Shown in pieces: positions 15,149-22,760 of a DNA stretch of 64,000 nt. This DNA is from Flavobacteriaceae bacterium PS02293 (lineage in GTDB: Bacteria > Bacteroidota > Bacteroidia > Flavobacteriales > Weeksellaceae). The position numbers and the translations under genes are program-made. A model generated the notes under the pieces. That model was not told the DNA's origin and ran no database searches. It saw nothing but the letters and a program-made list of their open reading frames with translations. Position 1 is the first letter of the stretch, and the number at the start of each line of letters is the position of its first letter. The DNA is taken from NCBI GenBank assembly GCA_029960045.1, contig JASCOV010000002.1:372001-436000 (forward strand), written 5' to 3'.

Positions 15149-16663
15149 TTAGAATCCTAAACCTACAGTGAATCCTTTCACCATATTCGGATAATTTGAA
15201 ACAACTGTTGTGGCTCCATTTGTAGTGTTTACTGTATAAATTTTAGTTTCAGTTCCAACAGTAGCTACCAAGTAAGCTTTCTGGCTTGTACTTCCAATAT
15301 CAAATCCGTTGTTTGATGTGATGTTGATTCCTAAAGCACCTCTTTCTACAAGAGTTCCTGCGTTTGGTGGATTTTGAAGATATAATTTATCAGTATTGTG
15401 ATCGATTACAAATAATGAAGTTGTTGTAGCTCCCGCAAAATTATCTGTGTAAGCTGCAGAGCTTAATGCAGGTGTTCCGGGGTTTATTATGCCGTCTACT
15501 GCAACAACAGCGCCGTCGTTTGGATTTAGTCTAAGATTTTGTCCGGTATCGCTTACAACTCTTATTCTGTCAACAGTTGGATTGAAATCAAAACCGAATT
15601 CAGTTCCTACAAGAGGTGTAGAAAGTGTTCCAGAACCAACTTGAGTTGCTGCTCCAGTTCCCAGATTGATTGTGTAAATTCTGCTTGAGCTTCCCAAACC
15701 ATAAAGTTGTCCGTTCAAAGGTCTGAAATCAATTCCTAAGATTCCTTCTCCATTTTGCAATCCTGTAATCGCTTTTGAAACTGGTTCTGGTTTATTAGGG
15801 TTGAAAATCTGAAGCATATTCGAAGCATCAATTGCGTAAGCGACAGCATCTGTTGGAATAGCCAGATCAATTACCTTTTGAGATAAAGTTCCGATGTTAG
15901 TCGTTTTACCATTTGTAAGATCCAATGTATAAAGATTATTTTTAGAATCTTTAGTGGCAGCAATTAATGCTACGCTATTATCAGGATTGATGTCAAATGC
16001 AGCCTGTCCGGTAAAAGTTATTCCTAAACTTCCGACTTCAACCAAGGTTCCGTTGTTTGGCGGATCTTGTTTGAGTAATTTTCCTGAAGTCATATCCAAG
16101 TCGTACAGGATGGTAGAAGATGCGCCAGACTTGCTGTTAGTATAAGCAATGCCTGCAATTGAAGATGTTGTGGCAATGCTTGTATCCATAGCTGCAAGCA
16201 CACCGTTTTCAGGGTTTAGACGAAGGTTCTGGCCTGTATTTGTAACCAATCTGATACGGTCAACGGTCGGATTAAAATCAATCGAAGCAATTGTTCCGGC
16301 AATTGCAGGTGTAAAAGCTGTTGGACTTACTGCTCTGGAAATTGCTGTTGTAGTATTGATAATATAAAACTTACTTGCATTTGATAATGCGTAAAGTTCT
16401 CCTGTAGCCGGTCGGAAATCAATACTTAGTAATTTTTCTCCCGAAGTAATTCCTGAAATAGCAGTTTTTGAACTGAATACAGATGGATTATTAGCATTGA
16501 AAGCTACTAACTCGTTGTTTTCTGTAAGTCCATAGACGATTTGGTTTGGGCCTACAGTTACAGTTGGTTCTTCCGGCATTTCGACGATGTTATTATCATC
16601 GTCACAAGACATTACCGAGACAATGGCAAAAGTTGCCAGACAAAGATTGAATAATTTTTTCAT
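15149..16663 (-). CDS. Lipoprotein with tandem DUF4394 domains
   Basis: The 504-residue protein has a lipoprotein signal with lipobox VMSC (Cys20) followed by acidic DDDNN. The rest is two similar halves (about 40-270 and 275-504). Each has 'YGLTENNELVAFN/YAIDASNMLQIFNP', 'GI(D)FRP..G.LY.L', 'IDFNPTVDRIR(L/V)V(T/S)(N/D)TGQNLRLNP' and 'T.LYDLD/LFVIDHN'. This is the DUF4394 pattern, probably a beta-propeller made by duplication. It would be anchored in the outer or inner membrane. The function is unknown. It lies antisense to the stable-RNA block, between tRNA-Thr and tuf, and has its own terminator. Confidence 0.88.
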   Translation of the reverse strand: MKKLFNLCLATFAIVSVMSCDDDNNIVEMPEEPTVTVGPNQIVYGLTENNELVAFNANNPSVFSSKTAISGITSGEKLLSIDFRPATGELYALSNASKFYIINTTTAISRAVSPTAFTPAIAGTIASIDFNPTVDRIRLVTNTGQNLRLNPENGVLAAMDTSIATTSSIAGIAYTNSKSGASSTILYDLDMTSGKLLKQDPPNNGTLVEVGSLGITFTGQAAFDINPDNSVALIAATKDSKNNLYTLDLTNGKTTNIGTLSQKVIDLAIPTDAVAYAIDASNMLQIFNPNKPEPVSKAITGLQNGEGILGIDFRPLNGQLYGLGSSSRIYTINLGTGAATQVGSGTLSTPLVGTEFGFDFNPTVDRIRVVSDTGQNLRLNPNDGAVVAVDGIINPGTPALSSAAYTDNFAGATTTSLFVIDHNTDKLYLQNPPNAGTLVERGALGINITSNNGFDIGSTSQKAYLVATVGTETKIYTVNTTNGATTVVSNYPNMVKGFTVGLGF

Positions 16664-16751
16664 AAAGCTTATTTTTTTAGAGTTTCATAAGCATATACGA
16701 GATAAAACTAATCTTGGATGTAATGGGCTTTTTTTAATTGATTTTTTTATG

Positions 16752-16860
16752 TAAATTTGCAACGTCAAAAGACAAAAATTTGTTTGTTTGCAGTTTTTGA
16801 ATTTGAATATCGAAATTTTTAATAAAAATATTTTTGATATTCAAAAAATCGTTATATTTG
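16752..16860 (+). promoter_or_regulatory. tuf promoter region
   Basis: Three TAnnTTTG elements stand in a row: TAAATTTG (16752-16759), TATTTTTG (16829-16836) and TATATTTG (16853-16860). The last is 39 bases before the tuf ATG. None has a perfect TTTG at 19 bases. Several start sites are likely. Confidence 0.6.
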
Positions 16861-16899
16861 CAAACCGAAAAAAAATAATTAATAAATAAATATTAAATC

Positions 16900-18111
16900 A
16901 TGGCAAAGGAAACGTTTAATCGTAACAAACCCCACTTGAACATTGGTACTATTGGTCACGTTGACCATGGTAAAACTACACTTACAGCTGCTATTTCTGC
17001 TGTACTAGCAAGCAAAGGTCTTGCTGAGAAAAAAGACTTCTCTGCAATTGACTCTGCTCCAGAAGAAAAAGAAAGAGGTATTACTATCAATACTGCTCAC
17101 ATCGAATACGAAACTGAAAAAAGACATTATGCTCACGTTGACTGTCCAGGTCACGCGGATTATGTAAAAAACATGGTAACAGGTGCTGCTCAGATGGATG
17201 GTGCTATCGTTGTATGTGCTGCTACAGACGGGCCTATGCCTCAAACTAGAGAGCACATCCTACTTTGCCGTCAGGTAAATGTACCTAGAATCGTTGTTTT
17301 CATGAACAAAGTGGATATGGTAGATGATCCAGAATTGTTAGAACTTGTTGAAATGGAATTAAGAGACTTATTGTCAACTTACGATTTCGACGGTGATAAC
17401 TCTCCAGTAATTCAAGGTTCTGCATTAGGAGCTCTTACTGCTGCTACTGCTGCTACAGTTGATACTGAAGATAAATGGTTCAAATCTGTTGAGGAATTGA
17501 TGGATGCAGTTGATAACTGGATCGAGCAACCACCAAGAGATACTGATAAGCCTTTCTTGATGCCAATCGAAGACGTTTTCTCTATTACAGGTAGAGGTAC
17601 TGTTGCAACTGGTAGAATCGAAGCTGGTATTATCAACACAGGAGATCCTGTAGATATCATCGGTATGGGTGAAGAAAAATTAACTTCTACTATTACAGGA
17701 GTTGAGATGTTCAGAAAAATCCTTGATAGAGGTGAAGCTGGAGATAACGTAGGTCTATTGTTGAGAGGTATTGAAAAAACTGACATCAAAAGAGGTATGG
17801 TAATCGCTAAGAAAGATTCTGTGAAACCTCACAAAAAATTCAAAGCTTCTGTTTATATCCTTTCTAAAGAAGAAGGTGGACGTCACACTCCATTCCACAA
17901 CAAATACCGTCCTCAGTTCTACGTTAGAACTACTGACGTTACAGGTGAAATCTTCTTACCAGAAGGTGTAGAAATGGTAATGCCTGGTGATAACTTAGAG
18001 ATCACTGTAGAATTGTTACAACCAATCGCTCTTAATGTAGGTCTTAGATTTGCGATCAGAGAAGGAGGTAGAACAGTTGGTTCAGGTCAGGTTACTGAAA
18101 TCTTAGACTAA
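16900..18111 (+). CDS. tuf: Elongation factor Tu
   Basis: The 403-residue GTPase has G1 GHVDHGKT (19-26), the G2 region 'EEKERGITI', G3 DCPGHADY, G4 NKVD, then the two beta-barrel domains ('[13 protein letters not shown]', '[23 protein letters not shown]', '[14 protein letters not shown]'). It carries aminoacyl-tRNA to the ribosome. No Shine-Dalgarno site precedes the ATG; the leader is A/T-only, which is usual for the group. tRNA-Trp and secE follow after a strong hairpin. Confidence 0.98.
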   Translation: MAKETFNRNKPHLNIGTIGHVDHGKTTLTAAISAVLASKGLAEKKDFSAIDSAPEEKERGITINTAHIEYETEKRHYAHVDCPGHADYVKNMVTGAAQMDGAIVVCAATDGPMPQTREHILLCRQVNVPRIVVFMNKVDMVDDPELLELVEMELRDLLSTYDFDGDNSPVIQGSALGALTAATAATVDTEDKWFKSVEELMDAVDNWIEQPPRDTDKPFLMPIEDVFSITGRGTVATGRIEAGIINTGDPVDIIGMGEEKLTSTITGVEMFRKILDRGEAGDNVGLLLRGIEKTDIKRGMVIAKKDSVKPHKKFKASVYILSKEEGGRHTPFHNKYRPQFYVRTTDVTGEIFLPEGVEMVMPGDNLEITVELLQPIALNVGLRFAIREGGRTVGSGQVTEILD

Positions 18112-18127
18112 TCATCTTAATATAATT

Positions 18128-18158
18128 AAAGTTCCGTAAGGAAACTTACGGAACTTTT
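18128..18158 (+). terminator. Terminator/hairpin after tuf
   Basis: A 13-bp perfect stem (AAAGTTCCGTAAG and complement) closed by a GAAA tetraloop, then TTTT. It separates tuf from tRNA-Trp and may only partly terminate, because no clear promoter is seen before the tRNA. Confidence 0.85.
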
Positions 18159-18163
18159 AATCT

Positions 18164-18234
18164 ACGGGCATCGTCCAATGGTAGGATACCGGTCTCCAAC
18201 ACCGTTGATCTGGGTTCGAATCCTAGTGCCCGTG
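18164..18234 (+). tRNA. tRNA-Trp (CCA)
   Basis: Acceptor ACGGGCA/TGCCCGT, discriminator G. Anticodon loop CTCCAAC gives CCA. The outer pair of the anticodon stem appears as a C-T mismatch. The gene ends 13 bases before secE, so it is probably processed from the secE-nusG transcript. Confidence 0.94.
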
Positions 18235-18247
18235 CAAAAAGAAAATA

Positions 18248-18451
18248 ATGAGTTTAGTAGAATTTTTAAAAGGTTCTTACACAGAATTTAAAGATAAAGT
18301 AGAATGGCCAAAATGGGCAGATTTGCAGTCTTCAACAGTAGTTGTTTCTGTGACTACCATCATTCTTGCTTTATTTACATTTGGAGTTGATTCTTTATTC
18401 AGTATTACTATAAAGAACTTTATAGCAACATTTATTAATTTATTTAACTAA
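18248..18451 (+). CDS. secE: Preprotein translocase subunit SecE
   Basis: The 67-residue protein has the short amphipathic helix with the family signature 'FKDKVEWPKWADLQSST' followed by one membrane segment (residues about 33-60). This single-span form is the usual non-enterobacterial SecE. It clamps SecY in the SecYEG channel. Position between tRNA-Trp and nusG is conserved. Confidence 0.95.
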   Translation: MSLVEFLKGSYTEFKDKVEWPKWADLQSSTVVVSVTTIILALFTFGVDSLFSITIKNFIATFINLFN

Positions 18452-18469
18452 TTCCAAATAACTTTCCTC

Positions 18470-19015
18470 ATGAGCGAATCGAAATGGTATGTGCTGAAAG
18501 CAATTAGCGGACAGGAAAATAAAGTTAAGAACTATATTGAGAACGAAATCCACAGATTAAATATGGATGCTTACGTTACTCAAGTGGTAATTCCTATGGA
18601 AAAAGTGATCCAAATCAGAAATGGTAAGAAAGTTCCTAAAGAGAAGCCTTACTATCCTGGTTATCTGATGGTAGAAGCTGATCTTATAGGAGAAGTTCCT
18701 CACGTTATCAAAAATATTCCTGGTGTAATTTCTTTCTTAAGTCTTACAAAAGGAGGAGAGCCAGTTCCGATGAGAAAATCTGAAGTTAACAGAATGCTCG
18801 GAAGAATGGATGAACTTTCTGAATTTGCTACTGATGTAGAAATTCCTTTCATCGTTGGAGAAAACGTAAAAGTGACAGATGGTCCTTTCAACGGATTCAA
18901 CGGAACGATAGAAAAAATCTTGGAAGACAAGAAAAAAGTAGAAGTTTCTGTTCTTATTTTTGGTAGAAAAACACCAATGGAACTTAGCTTTATGCAAGTA
19001 GAAAAAGTAGTATAA
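18470..19015 (+). CDS. nusG: Transcription termination/antitermination factor NusG
   Basis: The 181-residue protein has the NGN domain (residues 1-115: 'KWYVLKAISGQENKVKNYIE', 'YYPGYLMVEADL', 'IKNIPGVISFL') and a C-terminal KOW domain ('GENVKVTDGPFNGFNGTIEKI'). It binds RNA polymerase and couples it to Rho, NusE or ribosomes. In most relatives rplK follows directly. Here a terminator and about 7.5 kb of other genes intervene. Confidence 0.96.
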   Translation: MSESKWYVLKAISGQENKVKNYIENEIHRLNMDAYVTQVVIPMEKVIQIRNGKKVPKEKPYYPGYLMVEADLIGEVPHVIKNIPGVISFLSLTKGGEPVPMRKSEVNRMLGRMDELSEFATDVEIPFIVGENVKVTDGPFNGFNGTIEKILEDKKKVEVSVLIFGRKTPMELSFMQVEKVV

Positions 19016-19036
19016 ATTCAATTTATATATCAAATT

Positions 19037-19068
19037 AAAACCACTCAATTGAGTGGTTTTTTTATTTT
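19037..19068. terminator. Terminator after nusG
   Basis: The perfect palindrome AAAACCACTCAATTGAGTGG plus TTTT (19037-19060) is flanked by A and T runs, so it can serve both nusG and the convergent AraC gene. Confidence 0.88.
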
Positions 19069-19910
19069 ATCAATTCACTGTTGAACTCAGTTGGTGTCTT
19101 TCCCATATATTTTTTGAAGGTTCGACTGAAATAAGAAATGCTATTATAGCCCGTTTCATAGCAAGATTCTGAAACACTTTTACCCTGAGCAATCAAATTA
19201 CAAGCTTTATCTATTCTGTATTGATTGATGAAATCTGTAAAGGTAATCTTAGTCGTTTTCTTAAAAAAATTACAAAACGCAGGTAATGTCAGATTGACGA
19301 GATTTGCAATATCATTAATCTCAATTTCCTTATCATAATTCTTCTCTACGAATGTAAAGATTGTTTGTAATCTTTCTTTATTTTTCGAAATTACAGTATG
19401 TGGCATTACTTCCTTATTCAATAGAATGTAATCCTTGGTTTCTGCCAATTCAAAAAGGATGTTCAGTAACATAAAATATCTCTTTTGATTTTCCGCTGCC
19501 ATCATCTCGTAAAGCTTCGGCAAAATTTTTCTTTTCACTTTTGAACTAAACATAATTCCAAACTGAGATTGCGTAATCAATCGATTGAGAGAATCCATTT
19601 CTTCCACTTCTTTAGGAAATCTAATAATCTCTTCCCGGAACTGTAAAACGATCTCTTCATGCGGATCCACAGAATTGACTCCAAATCCCGAATGTGGAAT
19701 ATTAGACCCAATTAGCACAAGATCACCATTCGTAAAATTACTTTTATGATAGCCAACTTGTCTTGTTCCATTACCGGAAACTACGCAGACTAGTTCCATT
19801 TCCTGATGATAATGATATTCCCAGCGCAGTTCTTTTACAGGAACATTAATGTGCAAAGTCCGGAAAGATGAGTTTTTATCGGGAATTATGGTTTCATAGC
19901 TAACTCTCAT
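19062..19910 (-). CDS. AraC family transcriptional regulator
   Basis: The 282-residue protein has an N-terminal cupin-like sensor (about 1-150: 'ELRWEYHYHQEMELVCVVSGNGTRQVGYH', 'GDLVLIGSNIPHS') and a C-terminal double helix-turn-helix (about 180-282: 'IEINDIANLVNLTLPAFCNFFKK', 'CYETGYNSISYFSRTFKKYMGKTP'). It is divergent from the MFS-trehalase-receptor genes and probably controls them in response to trehalose or a related glucoside. The likely target promoter at 20006 has a good TAnnTTTG but no TTTG element, as expected for an activated promoter. Confidence 0.9.
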   Translation of the reverse strand: MRVSYETIIPDKNSSFRTLHINVPVKELRWEYHYHQEMELVCVVSGNGTRQVGYHKSNFTNGDLVLIGSNIPHSGFGVNSVDPHEEIVLQFREEIIRFPKEVEEMDSLNRLITQSQFGIMFSSKVKRKILPKLYEMMAAENQKRYFMLLNILFELAETKDYILLNKEVMPHTVISKNKERLQTIFTFVEKNYDKEIEINDIANLVNLTLPAFCNFFKKTTKITFTDFINQYRIDKACNLIAQGKSVSESCYETGYNSISYFSRTFKKYMGKTPTEFNSELIK

Positions 19911-20005
19911 TGATTTAATGTATAATTTTAATAAATATAATAATTTATATTAATACAGTGAAAATAATGATTTACTATGTTAAATTAACGTAAACTAAAC
20001 ATTAA

Positions 20006-20013
20006 TAGATTTG
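20006..20013 (+). promoter_or_regulatory. Promoter element of the trehalose genes
   Basis: TAGATTTG matches TAnnTTTG, 16 bases before the MFS start. No TTTG lies near 19 bases upstream, which fits dependence on an activator such as the divergent AraC protein. Confidence 0.5.
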
Positions 20014-20029
20014 TATTATTCTTTAGCAA

Positions 20030-21259
20030 ATGAAAAACTTAAATATCAAAGCCGTCCTTTTTCTTAACTATTTCGTATTTGCGATATTGCTTAATTCCGT
20101 TGGAACGGTTATTTTACAAGTTCAGCAGAATTTTGGGATTTCGAAATCTGAAGCGAGTATTCTGGAAGGCTTCAAAGATTTACCGATAGCAATTTGTTCT
20201 TTTCTTCTGGCTTCATTTTTACCGAAGATTGGAATCAAAAGATCAATGTTGATTGCTCTATTACTCGTTAGCGGAATGTGTTTTATTATGCCATTTGCAA
20301 ATGCTTTTTGGTTCTTCAAAATTTTATTTTGCGTTGTAGGGATTTCTTTCGCTTTGATCAAAATATCAGTTTTCACTTCTATTGGTCTTATTACAAATAA
20401 TGATAGGGAGCATTCCAGCATTATGGGTTTTCTTGAAGGTTTTTTTATGATTGGGGTATTATCTGGAAATTTGATGTTCAGTTTTTTTATTAATGATAGT
20501 GATCCTTTGTCTAAAAGCTGGCTGAATGCATATTGGGTTTTGGGAATTCTGTCAATGTTGTCTTTTGTATTTCTTTTGATAACAAAATTAGATGAAAAAG
20601 AAGCTAAAATTGAAAATTCTACACTGTCCGAAGATTTAAAAAACAGTATTGGATTATTTAGTTTAAGAAGAGTTTTATTCTTTTTGGCTTGTGCATTTTT
20701 GTTCGTTTTGGTGGAGCAAAGTTTCCAAACCTGGACACCCACATTTTATAAAGAAATATTGAAACTTCCAACTTCTATGGCTGTTCAGGCAGGTGCAGTT
20801 TTGGCAGGCTCTTTCGCTTTGGGGCGTTTTCTTTCTGGTTTTTTCTCTAAGAAATTCAGATGGATCTATGTCGTTTCGTTCTGTATTGTTGGATTTGCAC
20901 TGAGTATTTTGTTGGTTTTACCACTTACGCATAATATTCATTTCAATAAGGATACAACTTGGTTTAATGCGCCTTTGGCTGTATATATTTTTCCTTTGAT
21001 GGGAATTTTCCTTGCGCCAATTTATCCAAGCATCAATTCCGTAATTCTCGCATCGATTCCGAAATATCTTCAAAGTTCTATGGCTGGCCTTATCGTGGTT
21101 TTTTCAGCAATTGGTGGAACTTTCGGATCTATGCTTACAGGATTTATTTTTCAGGAATTCAGCGGGCAGCAGGCATTTTACTTGTCAATTGTGCCTTTAT
21201 CATTATTACTTATTTGTGCCTTGGTTATGAATAAGCAAATCATCAAAATAAAAAAATAA
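20030..21259 (+). CDS. MFS transporter, probable trehalose/sugar permease
   Basis: The 409-residue protein has twelve predicted membrane segments in two halves. The first-half loop motif is 'FLPKIGIKRSMLIALLL', and the second half has the matching 'FSKKFRWIYVV'. It looks like the sugar:H+ symporters of the FucP/glucose-galactose type. The ATG of the trehalase gene is 2 bases after its stop, so the two are translationally linked. The inferred role is to bring trehalose (or another alpha-glucoside) across the inner membrane after the outer-membrane receptor. Confidence 0.87.
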   Translation: MKNLNIKAVLFLNYFVFAILLNSVGTVILQVQQNFGISKSEASILEGFKDLPIAICSFLLASFLPKIGIKRSMLIALLLVSGMCFIMPFANAFWFFKILFCVVGISFALIKISVFTSIGLITNNDREHSSIMGFLEGFFMIGVLSGNLMFSFFINDSDPLSKSWLNAYWVLGILSMLSFVFLLITKLDEKEAKIENSTLSEDLKNSIGLFSLRRVLFFLACAFLFVLVEQSFQTWTPTFYKEILKLPTSMAVQAGAVLAGSFALGRFLSGFFSKKFRWIYVVSFCIVGFALSILLVLPLTHNIHFNKDTTWFNAPLAVYIFPLMGIFLAPIYPSINSVILASIPKYLQSSMAGLIVVFSAIGGTFGSMLTGFIFQEFSGQQAFYLSIVPLSLLLICALVMNKQIIKIKK

Positions 21260-21261
21260 AA

Positions 21262-22746
21262 ATGAAAGATCAATTCTATATAAAAGATATTTATTCAATT
21301 TTCGAAGCTGTTCAGAAGGCTGGGGTTTTTGAAGACCAAAAAGATATGGCAGATGCAATTCCATTGTTTCCTATTTCTGAAATTAATGAAAATTATAAAT
21401 CGGAAAAAGACATTGATGGATTTGATTTGAAAGAATTTGTTCTAAAACATTTCAAATTTGATCAGCCGGAGTCATCTATTTCGAGAGAAGAAAAATTGCC
21501 AATTGAGGATCACATCGAAAAACTTTGGGATGAACTGACAAGAACAGCTTACGAAGAAAAAGGAACATTGTTGAAACTTCCAAAACCTTACATTGTTCCT
21601 GGCGGTAGATTCAATGAATTTTTCTATTGGGACAGCTATTTTGTGATGCTTGGCTTGCAGGTTTCCGGCAGAATTGAGATGATGAAAAATATTGTTGATA
21701 ATTGTGCTTATCTGATTAATGAATTTGGATTTGTACCTAATGCCAGCAGAACTTATTTTCTTAGCCGTTCGCAGCCGCCTTATTTTTCTTTGATGTTAGA
21801 TTTAATTTTTGAAAGCACAAATGATGAAAAAATCTATTCTCAATATTTCGAAACCTTGGAGAAAGAATATCAGTTTTGGATGGATTGCGCAGAAGATTTG
21901 GAAAATGGAAATCAGTACAGACATATTGTAAAAACCAATGATGATGATATTCTCAACCGCTACTTTGATGATGAAAATGCGCCACGTCCGGAAAGTTATA
22001 TGATCGATGTTGAAGATGCCGAAACTTCGTCTAATTCTGGATTTTACAGAAATGTAAGAGCGGCTTGCGAATCTGGTTGGGATTTTTCCAGCAGATGGTT
22101 TGCTGACGGGAATTCTATTCAGACTATTGAAACTTTGAATCTTGCTCAAGTAGATCTCAACTGTCTTCTTTGGCATTTGGAAAAAACTTTGGCGAAAGCT
22201 TCAGAACTTCAAAGTTTCGAAGAGAAAACGAACTATTACAATCAGAAAGCTGAAGCCAGAAATGTATCAATCGACAAGTATTTTTGGAATGAAGATGAGA
22301 AGATTTATAATGATTTTAATATTAAATCAAGTAACAAAACATCTTCCGAAAGTATTGCAACACTTTATCCTTTGTTTTTGAAATTATCAAATCAGGAACA
22401 GGCAAAAGCAGTTTCAGAAACTATCAAAGAAAAATTCCTGAAAAAAGGCGGATTAATAACCACAACAAAAGATTCCGGCCAACAATGGGATTCCCCAAAT
22501 GCGTGGGCGCCTTATCAATGGCTAGGATATCTGGCGATGAAGAATTATGGATTTGAAGAATTAGCAGAAGAAATAAAAAATAACTGGTGTGCAAACGTAG
22601 AACGAATTTACGATAACACCGGAAAACTAATGGAGAAGTATAATGCGATAGACACAACAAGTATAGCAGGAGGTGGAGAATATCCGAACCAAGACGGTTT
22701 TGGATGGACCAATGGAGTTTATATAAAATTAAAAAACAACTATTAA
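21262..22746 (+). CDS. treF: Trehalase, glycoside hydrolase family 37 (cytoplasmic)
   Basis: Both trehalase signatures are present: PGGRFNEFFYWDSY (from residue 113) and QWDSPNAWAPYQW (from residue 408), plus the C-terminal glycine-rich 'GGGEYPNQDGFGWTNGVY'. No signal peptide is seen, so it acts in the cytoplasm and hydrolyses trehalose to two glucose, hence treF rather than treA. At 494 residues it is a little shorter than enteric TreF. It is placed between an MFS permease and a TonB-dependent receptor. Confidence 0.93.
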   Translation: MKDQFYIKDIYSIFEAVQKAGVFEDQKDMADAIPLFPISEINENYKSEKDIDGFDLKEFVLKHFKFDQPESSISREEKLPIEDHIEKLWDELTRTAYEEKGTLLKLPKPYIVPGGRFNEFFYWDSYFVMLGLQVSGRIEMMKNIVDNCAYLINEFGFVPNASRTYFLSRSQPPYFSLMLDLIFESTNDEKIYSQYFETLEKEYQFWMDCAEDLENGNQYRHIVKTNDDDILNRYFDDENAPRPESYMIDVEDAETSSNSGFYRNVRAACESGWDFSSRWFADGNSIQTIETLNLAQVDLNCLLWHLEKTLAKASELQSFEEKTNYYNQKAEARNVSIDKYFWNEDEKIYNDFNIKSSNKTSSESIATLYPLFLKLSNQEQAKAVSETIKEKFLKKGGLITTTKDSGQQWDSPNAWAPYQWLGYLAMKNYGFEELAEEIKNNWCANVERIYDNTGKLMEKYNAIDTTSIAGGGEYPNQDGFGWTNGVYIKLKNNY

Positions 22747-22760
22747 ATAAACTTAAAAAC

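Noticed and set aside
20122-20742. Open frame of 206 residues on the reverse strand within the MFS gene
   Set aside because: Antisense shadow of a membrane protein; low complexity, no recognisable domain and no promoter.
22704-22760. Longer N-terminus for the TonB receptor
   Set aside because: The extra residues overlap trehalase and would mask the signal peptide that begins at 22761.
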